The notes beneath the pieces are model-generated. The model was not told the origin of the DNA, searched no databases, and saw only the letters and a program-made list of their open reading frames with translations. A stretch of DNA of 64,000 nt. Source: Sideroxydans sp. GTDB taxonomy: Bacteria > Pseudomonadota > Gammaproteobacteria > Burkholderiales > Gallionellaceae. The stretch spans positions 1 to 64,000 of the forward strand of contig VMTA01000047.1 in the NCBI GenBank assembly GCA_013791855.1, given 5' to 3'. Shown one piece after another: positions 37,181-46,538 of this stretch (positions within the stretch are counted from its first letter, which is position 1; each line of letters starts with the position of its first letter). The position numbers were made by a program, and so were the translations under genes.

Positions 37181-37544
37181 TTCGTTCCAACAATAAAATC
37201 GCGCGCCCCATGCGGGTGTGCGCCAAACCCCATCCCATCAACACGCCGCCGGTATTTGCCAGCATGTCTGCATATTCAGAATATCGGTAACCACCCATGC
37301 CCTGCAATATCTCGATGCCGACACCCAGCGCCACCAGACCGACCAGCACTCCGATGCGCGATGCGCGTGTCACATACACCTGACAGAACCACAGCATCAG
37401 CCCGACATAGGCCAGCAGATGCTCAAGTTTGTCGACACCCTCGAAGGAGACCGGCTGCGGTGGGTGCGGCATCAGCGACAGATAGCACACCAGCAAGATC
37501 CACAGCCAGCCAAAACCCAGCCAGACCTTGTGCAAGCCGGACAT
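37167..37544 (-). CDS. VanZ-like family membrane protein
   Basis: A 125-residue protein with about four membrane helices and the VanZ-like pattern [31 protein letters not shown] and [25 protein letters not shown]. Such proteins are distant relatives of the teicoplanin-resistance protein VanZ, usually without a resistance role. The gene lies 2 bp after the exonuclease gene and overlaps rlmD, so four genes (exonuclease, vanZ, rlmD, rhodanese) form one operon. Confidence 0.88.
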   Translation of the reverse strand: MSGLHKVWLGFGWLWILLVCYLSLMPHPPQPVSFEGVDKLEHLLAYVGLMLWFCQVYVTRASRIGVLVGLVALGVGIEILQGMGGYRYSEYADMLANTGGVLMGWGLAHTRMGRAILLLERNGKH

Positions 37545-37546
37545 GC

Positions 37547-38320
37547 TTACTTCCAGGCCGCCAGATACTCCGCCCAGTGAGCTTCGCTAGACTTTGCCAA
37601 GTTGCTGCGCACCAGCTCGATCTCCTGCTCATAGCGCGCCTTGCTGAACTGGCCGCGCATCAGCAGGAAGCGGGCGAACACCAGATAGGTGTTCACCACA
37701 TCCGTTTCGCAATAGTTGCGTATCTCGGCCAGCTTGCCTTGCTGGTATGCCTCCCACACCTTGCTGCCGTCCATGCCCAGCTTGCCGGGGAAGCCGATCA
37801 GTTTGGCCAGATCATCCAGCGGCGCATTGGCGCGACCGCTATACATCGCCAGCAGGTCCATCAGGTCGAGATGGCGCGTGTGATAGCGGCTGATGTAGTT
37901 GTTCCATTTGAAATCGCGGTCATCTTCGCCCATGTCCCAGTAGCGCGGGCACTGGATGCCGTGGATCAGGCCGCGATAGTGCAGCACCGGCAGATCGAAA
38001 CCGCTGCCGTTCCACGACACGATCTGCGGCGTGTATTTCTCGATGCCGTCGAAGAAACGCTGAATAATGCTGCCTTCGTCCTCGCCCGGCTCGCCCAGCG
38101 ACCACACCTTGAAGTTGTCGCCCTCGCGCAGCACGCAGGAGATCGCCGCCACACGTTGCAGATGATGCGGCAGGAAATCGCTGCCTGTCTTCTGGCGACG
38201 CATCTGGAACGCCATCTCGGCGACCTCAACGTCGCTGACTTCGGCATCCAGCTCATACAAGGTACGCAGGCCGGCGATGTCGGGAATGGTTTCAATGTCA
38301 AAGACAAGTGTAGGATTCAT
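37547..38320 (-). CDS. 3'-5' exonuclease, PolB-exonuclease-like (DEDDy)
   Basis: A 257-residue predicted nuclease resembling the proofreading domain of family B polymerases. The DEDDy residues are visible: FDIETIPD (Asp, Glu), WNGSGFDLPVL (Asp), and the Tyr-x3-Asp pair in YCETDVVNTYLVF. The ATG at 38320 matches the family start MNPTLVFDIETIP. First gene of the operon ending with rlmD. Biological substrate unknown; single-stranded DNA is likely by family. Confidence 0.88.
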   Translation of the reverse strand: MNPTLVFDIETIPDIAGLRTLYELDAEVSDVEVAEMAFQMRRQKTGSDFLPHHLQRVAAISCVLREGDNFKVWSLGEPGEDEGSIIQRFFDGIEKYTPQIVSWNGSGFDLPVLHYRGLIHGIQCPRYWDMGEDDRDFKWNNYISRYHTRHLDLMDLLAMYSGRANAPLDDLAKLIGFPGKLGMDGSKVWEAYQQGKLAEIRNYCETDVVNTYLVFARFLLMRGQFSKARYEQEIELVRSNLAKSSEAHWAEYLAAWK

Positions 38321-38463
38321 GGCAAAAATACGAATCTGGGGAGGGCGTGCATGATACCCGAGCCGCCGCCGGCTTCCTATCCGCTCATCTTGACGCCCGG
38401 CCCCGGAAGGTAAAGAATCCCCAGCGAATTCCCGCACTTAAACCCAGCGCTTCGGAGGTTGTC

Positions 38464-39390
38464 ATGCAAAGACTCTCATACTTGATGTTCACGCTATTGG
38501 TGACGATGCACACGTCACTCGCCCATGCCGCCGCAGGCGAGACATGGGAGATCACTACCAAGTCGGAGATGGCCGGCATGCCGTATGCGATGCCGGAGAC
38601 AACCATGACAGTCTGCCAACCCAAGAACGGTGAACCAGACCCGAAGCAGATGATGGAGCGGGACGGAAACTGTAAGGTGACCGACGTCAAGCACTCAGGT
38701 AGCAAGACCACCTGGAAGATGCGCTGTGACGGTGACGGGCAGAAGATGAGCGGCAGCGGCGAGATCAGCCACAGCAAGAACAGTTATCAGGGCAAAAGCC
38801 GCATGAGCGGCACTGCAGACGGCGAGAAGTTCGATATGACTGCCACCTATCGCGGCAAACGCATCGGCAGTTCCTGCGACACCTCCGACCCGGTGGTCGT
38901 TGGCGGCAAGGGTATGGAAGACATGAACGAGATGATGGGCATGGCCAAGGCGCAGATGGCGGCAGGCATGGCCGAACAGTGTGAAGTAGGCCGCTACAAA
39001 GCCACTGAACTGATGGGCAACCAGTTCTTCGGACCGGACGCGATGTGCGCCAAGAACCGGAAGTATGCGTGCAAAGTCATCAGCAAGGATGCGGCGAAGA
39101 AGGCCGACGTCTATCTCGCGCTGGTGAAGCATGACGACACCTCGGACGTCTCCATCGCCGCAGCCTGCAAGATCGACATGAAGTCCCTCACAAAAACCAT
39201 CTGCAAGAAGGTGGATGGAAACAACTACGAAGATTTCGAGGACGCCTGCCCGAAAGAGTATGAAAAGTTCTCTGAGCTGGAAGGACGCAGTTACACCAGC
39301 TCCTCACGCTCGGCAAACATGGTCACCGACAACCCGGTCGGCGGCGCCATCGATGGCGCGAAGAAACTGAAAGGATTGTTCGGCTTCTGA
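38464..39390 (+). CDS. DUF3617-containing exported protein
   Basis: A 308-residue periplasmic protein. A signal peptide (MQRLSYLMFTLLVTMHTSLAHA) precedes a DUF3617 domain at about 25-140 (GETWEITTKSEMAGMPYAMP, CQPKNGEPDPKQMM, NCKVTDVKHSGSKTTWKMRC). The C-terminal half has paired cysteines and a charged helix-rich region not covered by that family. GGAGG-like bases precede the ATG. The S11 peptidase gene starts 2 bp after the stop, so the two are co-transcribed. Function unknown. Confidence 0.82.
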   Translation: MQRLSYLMFTLLVTMHTSLAHAAAGETWEITTKSEMAGMPYAMPETTMTVCQPKNGEPDPKQMMERDGNCKVTDVKHSGSKTTWKMRCDGDGQKMSGSGEISHSKNSYQGKSRMSGTADGEKFDMTATYRGKRIGSSCDTSDPVVVGGKGMEDMNEMMGMAKAQMAAGMAEQCEVGRYKATELMGNQFFGPDAMCAKNRKYACKVISKDAAKKADVYLALVKHDDTSDVSIAAACKIDMKSLTKTICKKVDGNNYEDFEDACPKEYEKFSELEGRSYTSSSRSANMVTDNPVGGAIDGAKKLKGLFGF

Positions 39391-39392
39391 CC

Positions 39393-40190
39393 ATGCGCTA
39401 CCTGATCGGGTTGTGGCTGCTGTGCCACGTCACGTTGGCCGCCGCCCTGCCCGATCTGTTCCCCGATGTGGCGAGCGCCTACCGGGTCGAGATTGACGGC
39501 ACCCCGACCTGGGAACGCAAGGCACAGACACGCCTCCCGCCTGCCAGCCTGACCAAACTGATGACCGCCCTGCTCGTCGTCGAACAGGGCGATCTGGCAC
39601 AGCTCACCACCATTTCCCCTGCCGCCGCCCGCGAGACCGGTGCGCGTCTCAAACTCAGGGCTGGCGAAAGCTATCGACTGCAAGACCTGCTGGCGGCCAC
39701 GCTGATGGCCTCCGCCAACGATGCCTGTCATGCACTGGCCGATGCACTGGCCGGCAGCGAAGTCGAATTCGTGAAGCGCATGAACCGGCGTGCCGCCGAA
39801 CTCGGTATGCGCGACACGCATTTCGAGAACGCGTGCGGACACGATGCCAAGGGGCACTACTCCAGTGCACATGATCTGGCCTTGCTAGCGAAGGAGATCG
39901 TCCGTCACCGCCCCTTGTTGCTGCTGACCTCTCGTATCGACAGCAGCATGCGCAGCACGGACGGAAAGCGCGACATCCGTTTCGAGAACAAGAACGCGCT
40001 GGTCGGTCGCTATCGCGGCGCATTCGGACTGAAGACCGGCTATACCGCGCGCGCCGGAAAATGCCTGATCGCCTACGCCAAGCGCGGCGACACCACTGTT
40101 CTGCTGGTACTGTTGCACGGCAACGATCGCTGGTGGGACGCAGTCGATATCCTCGATGTCGCCTTTGAACACGCCCACCCGTCGCATTGA
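39393..40190 (+). CDS. D-alanyl-D-alanine carboxypeptidase (family S11)
   Basis: A 265-residue exported penicillin-binding protein of family S11, which trims stem-peptide D-Ala from peptidoglycan. Active-site motifs: Ser52-x-x-Lys55 (PASLTKLM), Ser107-Ala-Asn109 (SAND) and Lys214-Thr-Gly (LKTGYTARAG). It has a signal peptide but lacks the C-terminal domain and amphipathic anchor of PBP5, so it is probably a soluble periplasmic enzyme. The last 35 bp overlap the next gene. Confidence 0.94.
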   Translation: MRYLIGLWLLCHVTLAAALPDLFPDVASAYRVEIDGTPTWERKAQTRLPPASLTKLMTALLVVEQGDLAQLTTISPAAARETGARLKLRAGESYRLQDLLAATLMASANDACHALADALAGSEVEFVKRMNRRAAELGMRDTHFENACGHDAKGHYSSAHDLALLAKEIVRHRPLLLLTSRIDSSMRSTDGKRDIRFENKNALVGRYRGAFGLKTGYTARAGKCLIAYAKRGDTTVLLVLLHGNDRWWDAVDILDVAFEHAHPSH

Positions 40191-41535
40191 TTGTGACCTG
40201 CGCGCGCTGGGCTGGCTGGCGCTGGCCATCGCACTGGCATATACCAACGCGCTCACCGGCCCTTTCCAGTTCGACGACTACAACGTCATCGCTCACCGTT
40301 CAGGTGTACACAGCTGGACAGCCTGGGCAGCAGGTCTAGGCCACGGCATCCGCGCCCTGCTCAAAGCGAGCTATACGCTGGACTGGACGCTGGGCTGGGG
40401 TGTCGTTGGCTTCCATCTGACTAATCTGTTGATCCACCTGATTGTTAGCTGGCTGGTCCTCCTGCTCTCCCGCCACTTCATCACACAGCACACTCGACTA
40501 CGCGATCTCACGTCGCTGCCTTTGCTCATCGCCATGCTGTTCGCCCTGCATCCTGCCAATACCGAGGCTGTGACTTACATCAGCGGCCGCTCTGCCTCGT
40601 TGATGAGTTTGTTCTATCTGGGCGGACTGCTGGCCTATGTGCATGGACGCAGCAAAACCGATCTATCACTGCTGCACCTGCTGACACCGCTCTGTTTCGC
40701 GCTCGCGCTACTGAGCAAGGAAACTGCCGTGACCTTTCCAGTCGCACTCTTGCTATGGGAGCTGTGCAAAGGAGAATGTTGGCGTAGCGCCTTCGCCAAA
40801 CAATGGAGCAGCTGGCTGCTGTTGCTTGTCGCCGCACTGTTCTTCCTGTTCAGCGACAGCTACCAGTCGCAGATGCTGCACAGCGCCAACTTCAACGAAC
40901 TGGGCGGCAACTTTTCCACACAGCTGGCCGGGGTAGTCTGGTTGTTCAAGCAGTGGGCCATGCCCTTGTGGCTCAATATCGATCCCGACTTGCCCGTGTA
41001 CCGCAAGGTGCTGGATGCCCCGTTCGCCTTGTTCACCGTGTCGCTGCTGCTGGCTGCCAGTTGGCATTTCCGCTTGAGTCGTCCGTGGATCACCTTCGCG
41101 TTGACTTGGGCACTGCTGCAATGGCTACCGCTCTACCTGTTGCTGCCGCGTCTTGATGTCGCCAACGAACGCCAACTCTATCTGGCTGCCTGGCCGCTCT
41201 GCATGGCGATAGTCATCGAGATCACCCTACTGCTCAAACCCGCACAAGCCCGATACGCAATCACCGCACTGTTGCTTGTCTGCGCCCTGCTCACCATCCA
41301 GCGCAATCAGGACTACCGCAGCGAGATCGCTTTATGGGAAGACACCGTGCAGAGGTCTCCCAACAAGGCTCGCGTGCACAACAACCTTGGCCATGCCTAT
41401 CTGCTGGCCGGACGCGACGATGAAGCCGGACAGCAATTCGAATCCGCATTGCAGCTCGACCCGCAACAACCCGAAGCGCTCGCCAATCTGCGCAAGCTGG
41501 CAAACAAAAAGGCCGGGGCATCGCCCCGGCCTTGA
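40156..41535 (+). CDS. TMTC-like membrane protein with C-terminal TPR (GT-C glycosyltransferase fold)
   Basis: A 459-residue protein with about ten membrane helices. An N-terminal loop Asp-Asp motif (GPFQFDDYNVI) resembles GT-C O-mannosyltransferases, followed by a conserved FALHPANTEAVTYISGRSASL segment. The C-terminus carries a tetratricopeptide unit (RVHNNLGHAYLLAGRDDEAGQQFESAL). This arrangement matches TMTC-type O-mannosyltransferases and their bacterial relatives. The ATG lies 35 bp inside the S11 gene; no better start is seen. A terminator hairpin includes its last codons. Substrate unknown. Confidence 0.8.
   Translation: MSPLNTPTRRIDCDLRALGWLALAIALAYTNALTGPFQFDDYNVIAHRSGVHSWTAWAAGLGHGIRALLKASYTLDWTLGWGVVGFHLTNLLIHLIVSWLVLLLSRHFITQHTRLRDLTSLPLLIAMLFALHPANTEAVTYISGRSASLMSLFYLGGLLAYVHGRSKTDLSLLHLLTPLCFALALLSKETAVTFPVALLLWELCKGECWRSAFAKQWSSWLLLLVAALFFLFSDSYQSQMLHSANFNELGGNFSTQLAGVVWLFKQWAMPLWLNIDPDLPVYRKVLDAPFALFTVSLLLAASWHFRLSRPWITFALTWALLQWLPLYLLLPRLDVANERQLYLAAWPLCMAIVIEITLLLKPAQARYAITALLLVCALLTIQRNQDYRSEIALWEDTVQRSPNKARVHNNLGHAYLLAGRDDEAGQQFESALQLDPQQPEALANLRKLANKKAGASPRP
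41509..41533. terminator. Terminator hairpin overlapping the 3' end of the TMTC-like gene
   Basis: AAGGCCGGGGC / GCCCCGGCCTT hairpin with a 3-base loop encodes the final residues KAGASPRP and ends at the first base of the TGA stop. The preceding AAAAA gives a T-tract for the convergent sodB transcript. Good as terminator for sodB, weaker for the + strand. Confidence 0.8.
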
Positions 41536-41558
41536 TGTGGAGTTGATCTACTGCAGGC

Positions 41559-42143
41559 TTACGCGAAGTTCTTTTCCGCGAATGTCCAATTCACCAGATT
41601 GTTGAGGAATGTCTCGACGAATTTGGGACGCATGTTGCGGTAGTCGATGTAGTAAGCGTGTTCCCACACGTCCACGCACAGCAGCGGCTTGTCGGCGGTG
41701 GTCAGCGGTGTTCCGGCTGCGCCCATGTTGACGATGTCCACGGAACCGTCGGCCTTCTTCACCAGCCAAGTCCAGCCGGAACCGAAGTTACCCACGGCGG
41801 AAGTCTGGAATGCCTTCTTGAATTCGTCCAGCGAACCCCACTTCTTGTTGATCGCGTCGGCCAGTGCGCCGGAAGGTGCGCCGCCGCCATTGGGCTTCAT
41901 GCAGCTCCAGAAGAAAGTGTGGTTGGAAACCTGCGCTGCATTGTTGTAGATGCCGCCGGCCGGTGCCTTCTTGACGATGGCTTCCAGATCGAGGTTCTCG
42001 TATTCGGTGCCCTTGATCAGATTGTTCAGATTGGTCACATACGCCTGATGGTGCTTGCTGTAGTGATAGTCGAAAGTCTCGGCGGACATGTGCGGCGCGA
42101 GCGCGTCTTTGGCATAGGGAAGAGCTGGCAGTTGGTGTTCCAT
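41559..42143 (-). CDS. sodB: Iron superoxide dismutase
   Basis: A 194-residue Fe-type superoxide dismutase. Metal ligands are visible in HYSKHHQAYVTNL, NHTFFWSCMKPNGGG and DVWEHAYYIDYRN. The NNAAQVSNHTFFW block with its Gln is characteristic of the iron form. AAGGAG precedes the ATG. It is divergent from lipA; the 107-bp gap holds both promoters, including a TATACTT-like box at about 42212-42222. Confidence 0.97.
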   Translation of the reverse strand: MEHQLPALPYAKDALAPHMSAETFDYHYSKHHQAYVTNLNNLIKGTEYENLDLEAIVKKAPAGGIYNNAAQVSNHTFFWSCMKPNGGGAPSGALADAINKKWGSLDEFKKAFQTSAVGNFGSGWTWLVKKADGSVDIVNMGAAGTPLTTADKPLLCVDVWEHAYYIDYRNMRPKFVETFLNNLVNWTFAEKNFA

Positions 42144-42250
42144 GAGAGTCTCCTTGTAATGAATTCGATGAGCGGTGATGGCATCGCCACGGGGCGGAAA
42201 TATACCATACTTTTATACTTGGGTATTCGGGATGCTTTACAATCCGCCCC

Positions 42251-43192
42251 ATGAACGACACCACCAAACAGACCGGCGCGGCCAAAACCGCGCGTAACCC
42301 GATCAAGATCATCCCCCTGCAGGAGCGTCTGCGCAAACCGCAGTGGATACGCGTCAAATCAGGCAGCGGCGCGGGCTATAACGAAGTGAAGCGCATGCTG
42401 CGCGAGCATAGCCTGCATACCGTGTGCGAGGAAGCCTCCTGCCCCAACATCGGCGAATGCTTTGGCAAAGGTACGGCCAGCTTCATGATCTTGGGCGACA
42501 TCTGCACCCGCCGCTGCCCGTTCTGCGATGTGGCGCACGGCAAGCCGCTGCCGCCCGATGCCGACGAACCCAAGAACCTCGCCCACTCCATCGGCCTGCT
42601 CAAACTGCGCTACGTCGTCATCACCAGTGTGGACCGCGACGACTTGCGCGACGGCGGCGCGCAGCACTTCTCCGATTGCCTGCGCGAGATACGTGCCGCC
42701 TCACCGACCACCAAGCTGGAGACACTGGTGCCGGACTTCCGCGGCCGTCTCGACGTGGCACTGGATGCCATGGCCAGCGAACTGCCCGACGTGCTCAACC
42801 ACAATCTGGAAACTGTGCCGCGCCTGTATCCCATGGCACGTCCCGGTGCCGACTATGCGCATTCGCTCAAGTTGCTCAAGGAATTCAAGGCTCGCTTCCC
42901 GCAGGTGATGACCAAGTCCGGCCTGATGCTGGGGCTGGGCGAGACCGACGAAGAAGTGTTGCAAGTGATGCGCGACCTGCGCGCGCACGATGTGGAGATG
43001 CTGACTCTGGGCCAGTATTTGCAACCTTCCGACGGCCACCTGCCCGTGTTGCGCTACGTCACGCCGGAAGCGTTCAAGATGTTCGAGGAAGAAGCAAAGA
43101 AGATGGGCTTCTCGCACGCTGCCTGCGCGCCCATGGTCAGAAGCAGTTATTTCGCCGACATCCAGGCAGAGGAAGCCGGCATCGCCATATAA
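42251..43192 (+). CDS. lipA: Lipoyl synthase
   Basis: A 313-residue radical-SAM enzyme that inserts two sulfurs into octanoyl groups. The auxiliary Fe-S cluster motif [12 protein letters not shown] and the radical-SAM motif CTRRCPFC are both present, as is the C-terminal RSSYFAD motif that supplies the auxiliary-cluster Ser. No lipB neighbour is in the window. It is followed by a GC-rich hairpin. Confidence 0.97.
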   Translation: MNDTTKQTGAAKTARNPIKIIPLQERLRKPQWIRVKSGSGAGYNEVKRMLREHSLHTVCEEASCPNIGECFGKGTASFMILGDICTRRCPFCDVAHGKPLPPDADEPKNLAHSIGLLKLRYVVITSVDRDDLRDGGAQHFSDCLREIRAASPTTKLETLVPDFRGRLDVALDAMASELPDVLNHNLETVPRLYPMARPGADYAHSLKLLKEFKARFPQVMTKSGLMLGLGETDEEVLQVMRDLRAHDVEMLTLGQYLQPSDGHLPVLRYVTPEAFKMFEEEAKKMGFSHAACAPMVRSSYFADIQAEEAGIAI

Positions 43193-43195
43193 AAA

Positions 43196-43219
43196 CGGGG
43201 GCGCATCCCTGCGCCCCCG
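43196..43219 (+). terminator. GC-rich hairpin after lipA
   Basis: CGGGGGCGC / GCGCCCCCG with a 6-base loop, 3 bp after the lipA stop. A T-tract is missing on the + strand, but AAAAA before it gives one for the convergent small gene. Confidence 0.65.
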
Positions 43220-43243
43220 CTACGCTCAAAGTGCTGTTCCGAC

Positions 43244-43447
43244 TCAGGCCTGTACGTTGATGACAGAGCCTACGGTCTGCCCCTGGGTGTTCACAGTCGG
43301 CTTCGGTGCCTGCGCTTCCTGAGTGGCGGCAGCAACCTTGGCAGCGTCATCACGATCCTTGACTGCCTCGCGCTCTTCCCGAGGCTGCGGCTGCGGCTGC
43401 ACTTGAGAAACGTAGTTACTGCTTGAATCTACTGGATTAATCGCCAT
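43244..43447 (-). CDS. Small hydrophilic protein of unknown function
   Basis: A 67-residue protein, MAINPVDSSSNYVSQVQPQP..., rich in Gln, Pro, Ala and charged residues, with no signal peptide or membrane segment and probably disordered. GGAGGT lies before the ATG at a good distance, and AT-rich promoter-like sequence (TATTAATATTCC complement) lies upstream. These support a real gene, although the family is unknown to me. Confidence 0.6.
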   Translation of the reverse strand: MAINPVDSSSNYVSQVQPQPQPREEREAVKDRDDAAKVAAATQEAQAPKPTVNTQGQTVGSVINVQA

Positions 43448-43548
43448 GATGACCTCCTATATTAATATTCCATAGACGGAATTCCGCTCATCTATGGACA
43501 ACTTATCGGCACGTCTGGCGGATACTTTAGGCCTTTTTTCAAAATCTT

Positions 43549-45762
43549 TCAAAATTCCCCCTGCACCCCGAACGATATCGGCAATTCAAAGGTGTAGACC
43601 GGTTCGCGTGTCGAGTAATCCGCGCTGTAGGTATAGCCCGCGATGTTCTTGCGCCGGTAGACGTTGTTCAGCTCGAAGTAAGCATTCATCTTCCAGCTAT
43701 CCATCAATATGGTTCGATCCGCACGCAGATCGAGCTTGTGATAGACCGGCAAGGTGCCGGAATTGATCCCGGCATAGGTCGGGATGAAGCGACCGTCCGG
43801 ATAATTGCCGCTGGTACCGATGACCGGCGTATAGGGGCTACCCGAGTGATAGTTCCATTTCAGGCCGAAAGACCAATCCTCGTTCAGTTTGTATTGGCCG
43901 ACCAGTGTCGTGTTCACCGGCTGGTCATACTCGAAGCGGAAGGCTTCACCGGTCACGTCATTGCGGCGTTGCGATTTGGCCAGGTTGATCACCCACCACC
44001 CGGAGATGCGCTCGGTCTCTTCCTTCTTGAGCAGGAATTCGAGGCCGTAGGCCTTGCCGCTGGCCGCGTTGATGTAATTGAGCGCCGTGTCGCTAACCAC
44101 CAGATTGCTGAATTTCTTGTAATAGGCCTCGCTCTTCCAGTTCCAGTCTGCATCCACTCTCTGCGCGATGCCGACCACGCGATGGTCGGCACGGATATGG
44201 TCCAGACCGGGATTGCCGAACACGCGCACGATCTGTTGGCCGGTCGGCATCTGGTTGTGTTTACCCCATCCTGCCGTGAGCAGGGTGTCGCGACTCCACT
44301 CCCATTCCACACCGATGCGCGGTTCCGTATAGGCGCGATCCAGATAATCCTCTTTCGAATAGCGCACACCGCCGACCAGCGTCAGATCGTCCCGCACACG
44401 CTTCCTGTCCTGCACTGACATCGCCAGCAAGCGGCTGGTGAAAGCATCCTGCAATTTCAATCGCGTGCCGGTGGTGAGGTCACAGTTGGCGTCGAACTGC
44501 GTGCATGGAGTGTTGTTCAGGTCGGCATCCACCGTGACCTTAGTCTGACCCAGTTCCGCCCCCAGTGTCAGCTCATGCCCCGCAGATAGCTCCAACCGAA
44601 CCTGATCGCGCAACAGCAGACTTTCCTGGGTGAAGTCCAGCGTGCCTGCCTGTGCGATGCGGTTGCTGGCATTGCGCGTCCGGTGCTGCAAGGTCAGGGT
44701 ATTGAGTGTCGTATCAGACACCACGCTGTCCAGTATCACGGCCTGCGATGCCCCCGAATCGGACAAAGACAGATCCCCTGCCAGAACAGGTTCGCGGATC
44801 GCCGCATTGGAGGTCGGAGAGAAATTCAACGCGAGCTGGTCACCTGCACCGTGCAGATGGAAGCTGAGCTTGTGCGCATCGTTCAGGTTCCACAGATACT
44901 TGCCCTGATAGTCCCAGTAACGCGGGATCTGGATGGTCACGCCCTTGTCTTCTATCTGTTTGATGAACAGGTCGATATAGCTGCGGCGCGCTGCGAAATA
45001 GAACGACTGGTCTTCGTTGCGCGGCCCTTCCACCAGGAAATCCGCGCCCATCAGACTAACGTTGACCTTGCCGCCTATCCTGTCGGTACGCGGCTTGCGC
45101 AGGGCGACATCGATCACCGCACCGGTCACATCACCATAGTGCGGGCTGAACGCCGCGCTGTGCAGGTTGAAATCCTCGATCAGGTCGGCGTTGAACACGC
45201 TGAGGCTGCCGTAATGGAACAACTTTCCGATCACCAGACCGTCCACGTAATACACGTTATCGCCGGGCCCGGAACCGCGCACTGCCGGTGCGCTGCTGCC
45301 GTTCACGGCCACGACGCCGGGCAAAGCCTGCAGACCCGCCAGCGGATCACCGCCCGAACCGGCGATGCTGCTCAAGGTCTTGCCGCTGATGACACTCTTG
45401 CTCACCCGGTCCGGCGAACGCGGCGCCGTCACCACCATCTCGCGCAAGGTCTCCGGCAAGCGCAGATAGATGATCTGCGGCATCACCTCTACGCCCGCTT
45501 CAAGACGTAGTTGCCGGACGGCGCTGACACCCATGTAGCGGGCGACCAGTTCTACATCCCCAGCCGCATCCAGCTCGAAGCGGAACGCACCCGCGTCATC
45601 CGTCGTGGCGGCGGGCTCTGGCTGACCAGACACGGCAAGCACCACCCCCGGCAAAGGCCTGCCCGTGCCTTTTTCCAGCACCGTCCCGCTCAGTGTCCAG
45701 CCCGCAGCCTGCGCCGGTACGATCAGCACCAGCCACGCCATCACACATACCAGCCATCGCAT
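43549..45762 (-). CDS. TonB-dependent outer-membrane receptor
   Basis: A 737-residue receptor. Signal peptide (MRWLVCVMAWLVLIVPAQA), an N-terminal carboxypeptidase-regulatory-like beta domain (about 20-100: GTVLEKGTGRPLPGVVLAVSG), plug domain (about 110-230; ALPGVVAVNGSSAPAVRGSGPG and GDVTGAVIDVALRKP), and a 22-strand barrel ending in Phe (GVQGEF). The extra regulatory domain resembles that of oligosaccharide or peptide receptors. No partner binding protein lies next to it, so the ligand cannot be told. The start at 45762 is chosen over an upstream in-frame ATG because it begins the signal peptide. Confidence 0.9.
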   Translation of the reverse strand: MRWLVCVMAWLVLIVPAQAAGWTLSGTVLEKGTGRPLPGVVLAVSGQPEPAATTDDAGAFRFELDAAGDVELVARYMGVSAVRQLRLEAGVEVMPQIIYLRLPETLREMVVTAPRSPDRVSKSVISGKTLSSIAGSGGDPLAGLQALPGVVAVNGSSAPAVRGSGPGDNVYYVDGLVIGKLFHYGSLSVFNADLIEDFNLHSAAFSPHYGDVTGAVIDVALRKPRTDRIGGKVNVSLMGADFLVEGPRNEDQSFYFAARRSYIDLFIKQIEDKGVTIQIPRYWDYQGKYLWNLNDAHKLSFHLHGAGDQLALNFSPTSNAAIREPVLAGDLSLSDSGASQAVILDSVVSDTTLNTLTLQHRTRNASNRIAQAGTLDFTQESLLLRDQVRLELSAGHELTLGAELGQTKVTVDADLNNTPCTQFDANCDLTTGTRLKLQDAFTSRLLAMSVQDRKRVRDDLTLVGGVRYSKEDYLDRAYTEPRIGVEWEWSRDTLLTAGWGKHNQMPTGQQIVRVFGNPGLDHIRADHRVVGIAQRVDADWNWKSEAYYKKFSNLVVSDTALNYINAASGKAYGLEFLLKKEETERISGWWVINLAKSQRRNDVTGEAFRFEYDQPVNTTLVGQYKLNEDWSFGLKWNYHSGSPYTPVIGTSGNYPDGRFIPTYAGINSGTLPVYHKLDLRADRTILMDSWKMNAYFELNNVYRRKNIAGYTYSADYSTREPVYTFELPISFGVQGEF

Positions 45763-45908
45763 CGCTTCAACCCCGGACGTTCTATCAACCTGCATTCTAT
45801 CCAAGTGGCACTACCGCCACACAGCCATTACAGCATCAGCCGCATTGCGGTGAATATGCCCTGCCCTGATAATCGGCGTTATCGACACCACCATACGAAC
45901 ACACAGCG

Positions 45909-46538
45909 ATGGAAAAAGAACGCAGGGATTTTGAATCGGTCGCCGCCCGCTGGGACAGCAATCCCGGCCGGGTCAGGATCGCCAACGAGGTCGCCACCGC
46001 CATCCGGCGCAGCGTTGCCCTGTCGCCGCACATGGCCGTGCTCGACTACGGCTGCGGCACCGGCCTGTTGTCCCTGCAGTTGCTGCCGCAAGTCGGTTCG
46101 CTATGCGGCGCGGACAGCTCGCCCGCGATGCTGGAAGTGATGGCCGGCAAGATCGCGGCACAAGGCATCTCCAACGCCCGCACCCAGTTCGTCGATTTCG
46201 AGCACGGCGCACATGCGAGCGGCAGCTACGACCTGATCGTGAGCAGCATGGTGACGCATCATGTGCCGGACACCGCCGCGCTGTTCGCCGAATGGTTCCG
46301 CTTGCTGAATCCCGGCGGACAGATTGCTTTCGCCGACCTCGACAGCGAGGACGGTGCTTTCCACGGCGATAACACCGGCGTGTTCCATCTTGGTTTCGAT
46401 CGCACGTACCTGCGCGAGCTGCTGCAAAAGGCCAGCTTCAGTGAAGTGCGCGACAGCACCGCGACTTCGGTGAGCAAGGAAGTCGAAGGCCAACAACGCG
46501 AATTCCCCATCTTCCTCATCGTTGCCCGCAAGCCGTAA
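45909..46538 (+). CDS. Class I SAM-dependent methyltransferase
   Basis: A 209-residue small-molecule-type methyltransferase. Motif I is VLDYGCGTGLLSLQLLP, followed by CGADSSPAMLEVM, LIVSSMVTHHVPD and FRLLNPGGQIAFADLD. These match the Methyltransf_11/25 families. The stop overlaps the ATG of the AlkD-like gene by one base (TAATG). Substrate unknown. Confidence 0.9.
   Translation: MEKERRDFESVAARWDSNPGRVRIANEVATAIRRSVALSPHMAVLDYGCGTGLLSLQLLPQVGSLCGADSSPAMLEVMAGKIAAQGISNARTQFVDFEHGAHASGSYDLIVSSMVTHHVPDTAALFAEWFRLLNPGGQIAFADLDSEDGAFHGDNTGVFHLGFDRTYLRELLQKASFSEVRDSTATSVSKEVEGQQREFPIFLIVARKP

Noticed and set aside
36746-38413. 555-codon + strand frame across rlmD, VanZ and exonuclease genes
   Set aside because: Runs through three well-supported - strand genes and has a His/Ala/Arg-rich shadow composition.
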